64,000 nt of DNA, from assembly GCA_036826635.1 (NCBI GenBank), contig DAISVY010000002.1:1-64000 (forward strand). The letters run 5' to 3'. Below, piece by piece: positions 51,814 through 60,188 of this stretch; the stretch's first letter is position 1, and every line of letters begins with the position of its first letter. The notes under the pieces were generated by a model that made no database searches, was not told where the DNA came from, and saw only the letters and a list, made by a program, of their open reading frames with translations. The stretch is from DAISVY01 sp036826635. Lineage in GTDB: Bacteria; Zixibacteria; MSB-5A5; GN15; FEB-12. Made by a program: the position numbers and the translations under genes.

Positions 51814-54519
51814 TCAATGCATGAACAACTTTTCCTGTTGACCCCCGCGCGAGAAAATCCGCACGGCCATAGCCACGGAGTCACCGGCCGACAGGGCCGG
51901 GTCCAACTGCACCAGATCGCGATGAACGCTCTCTATGTTGGAACCGTTAAAAACGCTTTCCAGATTGCCCGCCGCTACCGGAAAGGCGTTGACGCCGGAT
52001 TGCGGCAGGCGTCCCATGGCCTCAACCAGACTGGCCTTGAACGTGTCAAGATTCGAGTTGTAAGAAATATCGCCCAGGCTCCAGCTTCCCCGCGCCTTCT
52101 GCATGTGCTTACACAAATAATCCCAAGCCTGAGGACCTGCCCCGGCGTATCGGATGATCGCACACAGCCACGAGCAGGGATACTCCAGTTCATAGCCGGC
52201 GGTGGAGCCCGAAGGATAGAAAGGCGCAGCTTCCGTTGACCCTGTAATGCTTTCCACCCGGATGCGTTGAATGGCCAGGCTGGTCGCCCCACGCTCCAGC
52301 CACACGCGCAGGTTGGCGTTGAGAGGTGTATCGCCGGCCCCGGCCGCCGCCAGAAGAGCGGTGTGAACCGCCTGTAATCCCTGAAACAGCCCTATCCCCT
52401 GCCGCCGAGCCGGTTGGCGCCGTCCCGGTTCATCGACAATGGCCTCCAGACGGTTGCGCTGTTGCCTGACGAGGTGAAAAGAGGCATCCAGAACGGCCTG
52501 AGCAACGGCCGGAAGGAACGGCCTGGGGTCCGGCATCTCGGAAGCCGCTTGATCCGCCGGAACATCGTAGGCTCGTGAAGAGGTCACCCGGATATCGGCA
52601 CAGTTGCGCAGCATGGCATAGGAAACGGCGCCTCGCTTGCCCGTCTGCGGATCGCCGCTCGTACCGACCGGAATAAGGCAATCCTGACTGAAACGACGGA
52701 CACAATCGAAGCAACTGAACCTTGGATCGTAGGTACAGAGCCGATGTTCGCGAGTGGCGGTATCGAACTTGGTTTTGAAAAGAACCACACCGGTGTTTAT
52801 GTTGGCTTCCTGATCGCGGATGTAATCCAGCACAGGGGGCGTGTTGCCACTGGTAAACGGCAACCCGTCGTGATGATCAACCCCCTCTACGGGGTCATCG
52901 AAAGTCGTGAACTGTGAGCCGCCCCAGCCACGCGAATGTACCCAGGGACCGGGCTGAGTGTTATCGGGTACGAACAGATGTCGGCCGACGCCATGATTGT
53001 TGTAGTCGACCCCGAACTTGACCGTCCGAAAAGCGTGCGGCGCCCGGAAATCACCACCGTGTTCACCGCCCGATTCGTGCCCCATGACCGAAACCATCAG
53101 CTTCTCGGGAACGTGATCGCTGCACCGGCCGGACCGGGTACCGGCGCACAGGCGACGGCATATCTGATTGAAGGTCTCACCGGTTGATTCGATAAGCTCG
53201 TCATTGACCGGCAAACGGTAGATGGCTCGACCGGATGGAAAACTACCGTTGGTAACGAGGTAGCGAAGGTACAAAGCAGTCGACCAGTCGACCGTACCGT
53301 AGATCCTCAGTTCCTGAAAAAACGCCCCCAGACCAAACTCTTCAAAAGCGGTGTTACATCTTTCGGCAAGTACCTGAGCCTTACGCAGGCAGGTGTAGAG
53401 GGCATCGCGCACCTCGACGAGGCGAGTCAGATGCTGGATTCGGTTGTCGATAACACGATCTACGTTAGCCGGAGGATCGGTCAGCCCCCGCAAACGGGTC
53501 AGATCAGCCCGGAGCCAGGCCGCTCCCTCGGTTTGATTGCGGTCCAGGTCCAGCATGGTATCGAACTGACTCCGGAGTGACCGCATCAAAGTGTCCAGAT
53601 GGGTCTGAACATTCGGCGGCACGTTATCGGTCATATTTACCGAACTAAAAGACGGGTTACCGCGCATGGGAGCCAGCGTTGTGCCTTCGGGGTGGCCGGA
53701 TCCGGCTACCGTTTCACGCAAACCGGTTATCTCCGTTTCATAGTTGGGTTCTTCCGGTTCGAGGGAGCTGAAATCGGCGTGACCCAGCACTTCGTCCAGA
53801 CCGTCGATGGCCGCGTCCGTGTTTCGCTTGATTGTCACCGCCTGCTGCGTCGTGAAATTACGTACTTGGTTGGGATCGCGACCGCGCTGGGCGGCCCTTA
53901 TCTGGGAAGCCAGAGTCCGTTCGGTACGACCGAGCGGCCCGTCGATATTGACCTGATGATTGCGGGTACCGTCAGTGTCGGAGCAGAGGTCACGACGTGC
54001 AATATACTCCTCGCTGCCTCGGCCCGGATTTGATTCCCGGGCGTAATATCGAATAGCTCGATCCGGGTTAAGCTGTTCGGCGGTGGGCATTCGGTCGAAA
54101 GGGTTTTCCCGCTGACCGGTCACCCCGTAATGCGTTACCAAATCATACTTGAAGGCCAGCACCGCCCCGACAAGGTTCCAGTCGAAACGACTGTCCCGGC
54201 CGCCCCAGCGCCAGGGCCCGTAGTAACCGAGACGGGCCAGGTCATGCATAAGCTGACGCACGTATGTATTTCTTCCGCGACAGCGTCTCCCGGCGTATAC
54301 CTGTGTAGCGTCATCGTCACCCAGCGTTAATTCGTAGCCGCCATAGGGAACCGCACTCAGTGCAACGGCCGTAACGCCCTGAGGTTGATGGGCCGCGCGC
54401 GGCGGCGGGCCTTCCGGGTCGAATTCAACCAGGGGCTCTCCGCAGACCGGGCACTCACCGGGTTCGTATGACGTGTATTCATAGGCGTTCATACACCATT
54501 CTGTCTGACACATGTACAT
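51814..54519 (-). CDS. Candidate T6SS effector: zinc ribbon, peptidoglycan-binding and lysozyme-like regions
   Basis: The protein has 901 residues and no signal peptide. Residues 4-26 form a CX4C-CX2C zinc ribbon ('CQTEWC' and 'CPVC'). Residues about 85-130 ('YVRQLMHDLARLGYYG' then 'FDWNLVGAVLAFKYDL') fit the PG_binding_1 pattern. The middle (about 200-470) is helical. Around residue 482, 'VSVMGHESGGEHGG' with E482, and 'RGWGGSQFTTFDD' (530-542), resemble the catalytic Glu and GxxQ surroundings of lysozyme-like muramidases. A Cys-rich stretch (595-614) follows. A cytoplasmic wall-degrading domain protein next to T6SS genes suggests a delivered effector. The family is not recognised as a whole, so the function is inferred. 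Confidence 0.6.
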   Translation of the reverse strand: MYMCQTEWCMNAYEYTSYEPGECPVCGEPLVEFDPEGPPPRAAHQPQGVTAVALSAVPYGGYELTLGDDDATQVYAGRRCRGRNTYVRQLMHDLARLGYYGPWRWGGRDSRFDWNLVGAVLAFKYDLVTHYGVTGQRENPFDRMPTAEQLNPDRAIRYYARESNPGRGSEEYIARRDLCSDTDGTRNHQVNIDGPLGRTERTLASQIRAAQRGRDPNQVRNFTTQQAVTIKRNTDAAIDGLDEVLGHADFSSLEPEEPNYETEITGLRETVAGSGHPEGTTLAPMRGNPSFSSVNMTDNVPPNVQTHLDTLMRSLRSQFDTMLDLDRNQTEGAAWLRADLTRLRGLTDPPANVDRVIDNRIQHLTRLVEVRDALYTCLRKAQVLAERCNTAFEEFGLGAFFQELRIYGTVDWSTALYLRYLVTNGSFPSGRAIYRLPVNDELIESTGETFNQICRRLCAGTRSGRCSDHVPEKLMVSVMGHESGGEHGGDFRAPHAFRTVKFGVDYNNHGVGRHLFVPDNTQPGPWVHSRGWGGSQFTTFDDPVEGVDHHDGLPFTSGNTPPVLDYIRDQEANINTGVVLFKTKFDTATREHRLCTYDPRFSCFDCVRRFSQDCLIPVGTSGDPQTGKRGAVSYAMLRNCADIRVTSSRAYDVPADQAASEMPDPRPFLPAVAQAVLDASFHLVRQQRNRLEAIVDEPGRRQPARRQGIGLFQGLQAVHTALLAAAGAGDTPLNANLRVWLERGATSLAIQRIRVESITGSTEAAPFYPSGSTAGYELEYPCSWLCAIIRYAGAGPQAWDYLCKHMQKARGSWSLGDISYNSNLDTFKASLVEAMGRLPQSGVNAFPVAAGNLESVFNGSNIESVHRDLVQLDPALSAGDSVAMAVRIFSRGGQQEKLFMH

Positions 54520-54567
54520 ACTGCTATCTCGCCCTCATACTTCCCACCGTGTCAACTCCGGCAATCA

Positions 54568-55107
54568 TCACCCGGGCAGCCCTTCCGACTCTTCTCCCCA
54601 ATCATCATCTTCTTCGTTATCGTAATCTTCTTCCTGTTCGTCAATTCCCTCCGATATCTCTTCCTCGTCGTCCTCGAACCCGTCCCACCAGGTTTCGTCT
54701 TCGGATATGCCGGCGTGTATATCGGGTTTTGCGTAGTCATCTTTTTCGTCCTCGCCGGTCTCGGCCGTCTCTTCTTCCGCTTCACAACCTTCGGCGACTC
54801 TCCGGTCCAGCGCGTCGATTTGTTCCTCTTCCCGGGGGATGTAAACCACCCGGCCGTCGGCTAACCGGATAGTAACGTCGTCCGACCGCACCCCGCTCTC
54901 CCGAATCCACCCCTCGGCGTCGGTGACCCCCAGACGTTCCTCGTCGCCTGCCGTCAATATGTATTCGACCTCGGCCTGAGGAATGCCCTGACTATTGACT
55001 ATTCGCACCTTGAGCCGGTTGTCGTACACGAGACTGTGACTTCGCCCGCTGGGCACGTCGACAACCGACGATTGCATTTCTATTTGTGATTCTTCATTCT
55101 CTTCCAT
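54568..55107 (-). CDS. Transthyretin-like domain protein with long acidic tail
   Basis: The protein has 179 residues. Residues about 25-85 ('LKVRIVNSQGIPQAEVEYIL' and 'RLGVTDAEGWIRESGVRSDDVTIRL') follow the pattern of the transthyretin-like (TTR) spike-associated domain: D/N-xxGxPxxxxxYxL with G-T/V-D-xxG. The last roughly 80 residues are almost all Glu and Asp with few hydrophobic residues, probably disordered. It lies between the anchored protein at 55094 and the 901-residue effector candidate, so an adaptor or chaperone role is plausible. Its start overlaps the preceding gene by 14 bp. Confidence 0.65.
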   Translation of the reverse strand: MEENEESQIEMQSSVVDVPSGRSHSLVYDNRLKVRIVNSQGIPQAEVEYILTAGDEERLGVTDAEGWIRESGVRSDDVTIRLADGRVVYIPREEEQIDALDRRVAEGCEAEEETAETGEDEKDDYAKPDIHAGISEDETWWDGFEDDEEEISEGIDEQEEDYDNEEDDDWGEESEGLPG

Positions 55108-55912
55108 CGACGGTTCTCTCTTCGATCACCCAGGTGCCGTCCTCACAACCCAGCAGCACGACGGAAGAATAGACATCGTCGTCGTTCGATGCACGACCGT
55201 GTTGGTCAACCTCTTCCGCAGAGGTACGCTGGCTGTATACTATTTCAAGAGGATATATCCACCGTGACAAACCGAGCGTATCGGTGCTAATTTCCAGTTT
55301 TTCCTCGGAGCTTCCCGCTGTTCCGGACCAGTAAACATACTTGCTGTGCAGCGTGGTCAATGCAACGAGCGCCTGTCTGGTTGCCCGGTTAATGATCAGT
55401 TGCAGGCTCCCGGTACCGCGGAGAGTCCATTCATACGGAGGCTGTTCGTTCAGAGTGGATGAGTCCGATGACACCTTGCAATCAATAGATACGCGGAGGA
55501 ACAGTTCCGTCAACCCGTCGCCGTCGACATCATACTGCTCGGCACTCGCCAGAGTCATGCCGTCGCGGGGAAGATCACGCATCACGTCGGCCAACCGACC
55601 GCAGCAGCGCTCACCGATATGGATTAACATCGGCTCAACGACACCATCCGCCGTCAAAACCGCAAGTCGAACCGCTTCTCCGGCGTCAAGCTCTTCCTCG
55701 CCGGGCGTACCGATATAAACCCACACCCCGCCCAGTTGTACCAGCAAACCGTCGGTAACGGTCAACAACGACGACTGTTCGCTTTCAGAACCCTTCACCG
55801 GCGAAAAAACAGCCCCATCGAGCACCATCACGAGACAGACAAGCGCCACGACCACGATACCCAACACCGCCACCGTAAGCCTTCTGTTCTTTTTCCCTGT
55901 GCCGCTGATCAT
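55094..55912 (-). CDS. Membrane-anchored protein, possible immunity protein
   Basis: The protein has 272 residues with one N-terminal membrane span (about 11-31) and a predicted periplasmic domain. It contains 'YDVDGDGLTELFLRVSI', an FG-GAP/VCBS-like calcium-type repeat, and a beta-rich C-terminal part. The start overlaps the stop of the 309-residue protein (ATGA). No family was recognised. Its periplasm-facing topology, and its position two genes ahead of a presumed wall-degrading effector, would fit an immunity protein, but the sequence does not prove this. Confidence 0.6.
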   Translation of the reverse strand: MISGTGKKNRRLTVAVLGIVVVALVCLVMVLDGAVFSPVKGSESEQSSLLTVTDGLLVQLGGVWVYIGTPGEEELDAGEAVRLAVLTADGVVEPMLIHIGERCCGRLADVMRDLPRDGMTLASAEQYDVDGDGLTELFLRVSIDCKVSSDSSTLNEQPPYEWTLRGTGSLQLIINRATRQALVALTTLHSKYVYWSGTAGSSEEKLEISTDTLGLSRWIYPLEIVYSQRTSAEEVDQHGRASNDDDVYSSVVLLGCEDGTWVIEERTVDGRE

Positions 55913-56835
55913 GTTTGTTCGCCCGTCTCTGAATTGGATGACTGACCACCGGTGTCCGGAGTTATGTTCGCGAATTCTATTCGCACCCGGCCCGGAGGAA
56001 TCTGCCGCTCTATCGCAAAACCATTTTCGTCGAGAGTCCCGTTTTTCTCTTCGCCATCCGGCAGGGTGATTTTGTATTCGGCGTTGGGGACAGGATGACC
56101 GGCCGGGTCCTTGAGTTCAATTTCAATCCAGTCTTTGAACCGGAGCAAACCGGACTCCTGCTCCCGGCCCAGTTCCACACCGGCAAACTTGATCGTAAAA
56201 AAATACTCCGGCGGATTGTACGACCCGCCATATCGCCGCACCTCCTCATCGGTGGGAATCTCGTCGGTGTCTTCGTGGTATTCGTATTCCCATTCCAGCT
56301 CTATCTTCTTCTCCCTGACCACGGATGAAAGCTCGGCAATGCGATCATGGGCCCCGTCGTCGTCGTACTCGTATATCGTAACGATCACCTCGGCCCCTTC
56401 GGGAATCGTGTCCGTTTCGGCCGAAAGCTTCAGCACATCGCCGCGCCGGGCTTCTTCGGCACTCCATTTCATGTTCGTAACCTGAACAGGAGGAAGGGCC
56501 GGGATTTCTTCCGACTCACCCGAGAGGTCGTTTTTAGGGAGCTTGAACTCGAACCACACCCGGTCACCTTTTTCGATATCTTCCGGAATGTCCAGTTCAC
56601 CGACGAAGATGTTATTGCGAATGACGTCGGATATCTTGCCCAGTTTCCTGCCGCTCTCGCTTTTACCCGTAATCTTGATCGGTGCCCCGTTGCCCACGAA
56701 GCAGGTCCGCACCTCGACCGCCGCTTTCTGTCCGCCGATGGCCACACCGTTTTGCCAGTTCGCCGATATAAGTGAAGATTCCAGTTCTTCTTCGTGCTCG
56801 GTATCGGTGCCTTTGGTAAATTTAAGCTCGCTCAT
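55909..56835 (-). CDS. Spike-adaptor-like protein (Ig-like and transthyretin-like domains)
   Basis: The start is at 56835, where the ATG overlaps the previous stop (TGATG), giving 308 residues. A beta-rich N-terminal domain is followed by a segment starting 'KWSAEEARRGDVLKLSAE' and then a TTR-like domain ('DWIEIELKDPAGHPVPNAEYKITLPDGEEKNGTLDENGFA'). The same two segments, in the same order, occur in the PAAR protein at 60189-61379 ('AWSAKEARNGEKVRMQIE' and 'DWIEFELKDRDGKAVGGAEY'). TTR domains on T6SS spikes act as cargo adaptors in known systems. A free-standing adaptor that docks cargo to the spike is a reasonable inference. Confidence 0.7.
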   Translation of the reverse strand: MSELKFTKGTDTEHEEELESSLISANWQNGVAIGGQKAAVEVRTCFVGNGAPIKITGKSESGRKLGKISDVIRNNIFVGELDIPEDIEKGDRVWFEFKLPKNDLSGESEEIPALPPVQVTNMKWSAEEARRGDVLKLSAETDTIPEGAEVIVTIYEYDDDGAHDRIAELSSVVREKKIELEWEYEYHEDTDEIPTDEEVRRYGGSYNPPEYFFTIKFAGVELGREQESGLLRFKDWIEIELKDPAGHPVPNAEYKITLPDGEEKNGTLDENGFAIERQIPPGRVRIEFANITPDTGGQSSNSETGEQT

Positions 56836-57281
56836 CACTCATCTTCCACCGGTTCATAAGTCCCGGGCAGGAGGGCTTCGATAATCCGCGGCATTTGCAG
56901 CCCGACCGTTTTCAGCGTGGTTTTGGAGAAACGGGCCGAGAACGTGAACCCGATTCCGTCACAGAAGACAAACACATACTTCTGGATCAACACATTCCCC
57001 TCGCCGGGAATCCATTTGTATACGAACTCGTACACCGGGTTGCCGCCGGGTATCGTCACTTCCTCGTCCTTGAGGATTTCCACTCCCTGCAACGACGACA
57101 GGATCGGCGTTACTTTCTCCCGGGCAAAACTCCTGACCGAAGTGTGTTGCAAGTGCCGATCAAGAATCATCATGAGGATGTGCTGTACTCCTCTTTCAAC
57201 CGGCCCCATGAACGTGTAAGCGGTCTGGTCCTCCCACCCCCGGGGAAGCGGCAGCTTGAATCGACTTTTCTGTGATGCCAT
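56835..57281 (-). CDS. DUF1795/DcrB-like protein, Eag-type effector chaperone
   Basis: The protein has 148 residues with no signal peptide. 'FKLPLPRGWEDQTAYTFMGP', then 'VQHILMMILDRHLQHTSVRSFAREKV' and 'GNPVYEFVYKWIPGEGNVLIQKYVFVFCDGIGFTFSARFSKTT' match the DUF1795 (DcrB/PsbP-like) fold of the T6SS 'effector-associated gene' (Eag) chaperones. Eag proteins shield membrane-inserting segments of effectors before loading. Here the multi-span effector candidate is encoded just upstream. GAGGAT precedes the ATG. Confidence 0.8.
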   Translation of the reverse strand: MASQKSRFKLPLPRGWEDQTAYTFMGPVERGVQHILMMILDRHLQHTSVRSFAREKVTPILSSLQGVEILKDEEVTIPGGNPVYEFVYKWIPGEGNVLIQKYVFVFCDGIGFTFSARFSKTTLKTVGLQMPRIIEALLPGTYEPVEDE

Positions 57282-57302
57282 AGAATAATCCTCACTGACG
57301 CC

Positions 57303-57509
57303 TTAGCGTCGTATCAACCGTCGTCCCATTCTCCACAGGAGCAAGGCGGCGATGACGGCCACAAAAACCCAATCGGCGGGCCATTGACCCGTCACGGCAC
57401 AGGCCATGAACACAACAACCAGCAAAACACCCGCCAGTATCATCAGGGCAATACCAACGGCGTGTTGCGCACCACCAACCGGAGACGTACTCATTGGTCC
57501 GACTTCCAT
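57303..57509 (-). CDS. Small two-span membrane protein, candidate immunity protein
   Basis: This frame lies directly downstream of the pore-forming effector candidate. It encodes two strong membrane spans ('VGIALMILAGVLLVVVFMACAV' and 'WVFVAVIAALLLWRM') and a basic C-terminus. The start is uncertain: ATG at 57509 (68 residues), ATG at 57494 or GTG at 57539 are possible, and no good ribosome site fits any of them. The frame itself continues upstream into the glycine-rich 3' end of the effector gene. Inner-membrane proteins of this kind commonly protect against membrane-acting T6SS toxins, so immunity is the inferred role. Confidence 0.55.
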   Translation of the reverse strand: MEVGPMSTSPVGGAQHAVGIALMILAGVLLVVVFMACAVTGQWPADWVFVAVIAALLLWRMGRRLIRR

Positions 57510-57582
57510 TTGAACAAAGAACTCATCCCGCCTCCGCACCGCCTCGGGCGCATCGACAACGGCCCCTCCAACGACAACAGAA

Positions 57583-60159
57583 TCAATACGAACCCCCGTC
57601 GGGATCCCCGCCCGGTCGGTCGCTGTCACCACCGCCTCCCCCCGAGCCGTGACCGCCGTCGGCATCCCCGCCCGACCTGCCATCGTCACCCCGAACGTAC
57701 CTGGGATAGTGAGACGAGTAATAGCGCTTCTTGTCGTATATCCCGCCTTTGATTATCTTGTCAATTTCCTGGGTGTAACTGAACGTGCCCATTTCCAATT
57801 CCCAGAAATCAGGACCGCCCTCTTTGTCGGTATATTTGTCGGGGTGATTGATTTTCAAATCCCGGTAATACACGATCAGGTCATTGACATGATCGTCATC
57901 CAGCACGGTCATCTTCTCGATAGCCTCACGGCGGTATCCGCTCACATGCAAAGGCACCACCGCCCGCCATGACATTTCCCACCAGTCCATCCCGTTCATG
58001 GCGCGCTTGACATCCAGATGTGCATCTTCGACCCCGTCGATATACCGATAACACTGCTGATAGACACCACTGGAAGTGAAGCTCTTCAGCATGGCTTCGA
58101 ACTGGATCCTCGTCCCGGCCCGGAAAAGCTCGCGCAGTAAATCCCAGAGCTCGAACACGACAATCACCAGCGTGCCAACCAGCATCAGAGCCAAACCGAC
58201 CCCGCCCGCCCAGGAGACGGAAGCACCCAACTTGACCAGGATGAAACCGATTGTCAGCACTACCGCACCGGTGCCACTGGCAAATTTCAACCAGGCCTTG
58301 GCGTAATCCCCCTCATCGGCCGCTACCGTAGCCTCGGTATAGCTGACAATAGCACTGGCCACTCCTGCGAATACACCCAGCACATTCGTGCTTATTTTGA
58401 AAGCGGCCGTCTCGGCCAACCCGGCGAATTTCAAACACAGCATACCCAATGAAGTAAGAGCTAAGGAGCTGCTGGAAGCAATGATATTCATCCACTTAAG
58501 GAAAGTGTTCTCGGTATCGTCCGTTATCGCCGCCACAAACGTTATCAGAGAAAAGACGAACATCAGCCCTCGGTAAATACGGGCCATATACTTGAAGGCG
58601 CGGGCTCTCACGTGGCTGCCCTTACTGGTGCAGAATTCGGTCAGGGTTGTCTTACCACGTGCCAGGTCGCCATCCTTAATGGCTGTCTCAAGCGATTTTC
58701 GTATGCTGTCCGGGACCGGCTCACCGCCGTTGAAGAACTTCATCAGCCCCAGCATGGGCTTCATCATCTCCTGCGCCAGGGCCGCGTCCTTGGCCGCACA
58801 GACCTTACCGGCCCAGTGATGACCGAAAGCATTAATAATCGCCACGACCAGCGAAGGCGGACCGGGAGTGTTGGCGATAGCCGCCGAACCAAGGCTGGCG
58901 TATGGTTTTAAGGCCGCGAAAATCGGTGTTTCCTTATCGTCAGGCGGCGGACCGGATTCTCCAGCGGAACCGGTCCGTCCGGTGGAATTAGTCCCTGCCG
59001 TGATATCTTTAAGGAATTTATCCGACACTTTGGGACCACCGGCGTATTCTCCCAGGAAGCGCAGCATCGGCACCACGTGCTCATCGAAAACATCCTTCAC
59101 CAGACCGGTTTTGGAAAGAGCATAATAAGCGCGAGCCAGAGTAGTGAAGAAACCCCGCCAGTCTTTCTCTATCGTAGTGTAGGGACCGACCGGCTGCTCG
59201 TCTTTGTAATACTCGACGTATCGTGTGATCTCGGCGGCCAGTTCTTTCGAGCGCATGAGATCCCACAGACGTTTGGCGGCGTCATCAATCTTCTTGAGTG
59301 CTTTTCCACACGGGGTATTGACGTCTTCATTGACAATGCGGTCGGCCGAAATTTTGTCGTGAAAATTGCCCAGCGCGGTGATTATTTTCTCCGCCTGCTC
59401 CTGCTGTTTCTCGGGAATAATCGGTTTGTAACGCAGCATCATCTCCACAAGCGAAGTCATGGCATCGATCTGCGAAATCTCTTTCAGATCTTTCCTGACT
59501 ACATCGGCATACTCAAGCTGAGCGTTCTCGAGCGGTTTGATCCTCTGCAACAGGCGATGTTCCCATTCCGGAAGCGTACAATGAAGCTCGATTTCCTGCT
59601 CGTGTTCTTCAAGCTGTCCGACCCATCCGCCGGGACAGCTTTTGGCGTCACGCATCTTGGTAAGATCCCGGGTCTGGAACTCGTCGAAACCCATCAATTC
59701 CAGAGGCATGGCCATGAAACCGACTTTTTTACCCGGATCGAAACGCTCCATACTGAGCTTATAGCTGTCGGGACTGCTTCGATATTTGTTGTAATACAAA
59801 AACCGGGTGTCGCCGTTTTCATCCTTCACCGGGGCGGTGCCGGAGGTATCGGTAAAATCAATCTCTTCGTGGGGACGAACGCTTCTCAACACCCCGCGCT
59901 TATCGGTAATACCACAGCCGCAGGGCATGATCAGGTTACTGATATCCCAGAGCCGATCATTGCCCCCCGGCGCGTCGTCGAGCTTCTTGCCCTTCTCGTC
60001 AAACTGCCAGTAGATAATCGGTCGATACCGCATCGGTTCTTTTTCGCCGTCTTTCCCGGAGTCATCCTTGTAAACGAACTTCACCCCTTTGGCGCCGATG
60101 TCCTCGGTAATCACCGTACCGCCGCGCTGGGTAGTGACTACTCTTTTGTTTTTACCCAT
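57583..60159 (-). CDS. VasX-like membrane-acting T6SS effector candidate
   Basis: Soluble-looking protein of 858 residues with no signal peptide. It has a long N-terminal region ('RYRPIIYWQFDE...IMPCGCGITDKRG'), a helical middle and a late hydrophobic zone at about 530-675. That zone has four or five membrane-capable segments ('GLMFVFSLITFVAAI', 'SLALTSLGMLCLKFAGLAETAAF', 'VLGVFAGVASAIVSY', 'GAVVLTIGFILVKLGA', 'GVGLALMLVGTLVIVVFELWDLL') separated by 'GDYAKAWLKFASGTG'. This organisation is like VasX/BTH_I2691-type pore-forming T6SS toxins. The tail is Gly/Asp-rich. The gene sits between the PAAR gene and a DUF1795 chaperone gene. The match to VasX is by architecture, not alignment. Confidence 0.7.
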   Translation of the reverse strand: MGKNKRVVTTQRGGTVITEDIGAKGVKFVYKDDSGKDGEKEPMRYRPIIYWQFDEKGKKLDDAPGGNDRLWDISNLIMPCGCGITDKRGVLRSVRPHEEIDFTDTSGTAPVKDENGDTRFLYYNKYRSSPDSYKLSMERFDPGKKVGFMAMPLELMGFDEFQTRDLTKMRDAKSCPGGWVGQLEEHEQEIELHCTLPEWEHRLLQRIKPLENAQLEYADVVRKDLKEISQIDAMTSLVEMMLRYKPIIPEKQQEQAEKIITALGNFHDKISADRIVNEDVNTPCGKALKKIDDAAKRLWDLMRSKELAAEITRYVEYYKDEQPVGPYTTIEKDWRGFFTTLARAYYALSKTGLVKDVFDEHVVPMLRFLGEYAGGPKVSDKFLKDITAGTNSTGRTGSAGESGPPPDDKETPIFAALKPYASLGSAAIANTPGPPSLVVAIINAFGHHWAGKVCAAKDAALAQEMMKPMLGLMKFFNGGEPVPDSIRKSLETAIKDGDLARGKTTLTEFCTSKGSHVRARAFKYMARIYRGLMFVFSLITFVAAITDDTENTFLKWMNIIASSSSLALTSLGMLCLKFAGLAETAAFKISTNVLGVFAGVASAIVSYTEATVAADEGDYAKAWLKFASGTGAVVLTIGFILVKLGASVSWAGGVGLALMLVGTLVIVVFELWDLLRELFRAGTRIQFEAMLKSFTSSGVYQQCYRYIDGVEDAHLDVKRAMNGMDWWEMSWRAVVPLHVSGYRREAIEKMTVLDDDHVNDLIVYYRDLKINHPDKYTDKEGGPDFWELEMGTFSYTQEIDKIIKGGIYDKKRYYSSHYPRYVRGDDGRSGGDADGGHGSGGGGGDSDRPGGDPDGGSY

Positions 60160-60188
60160 AGCTGATTTCCTACCCGGTCTTCCCCAAA

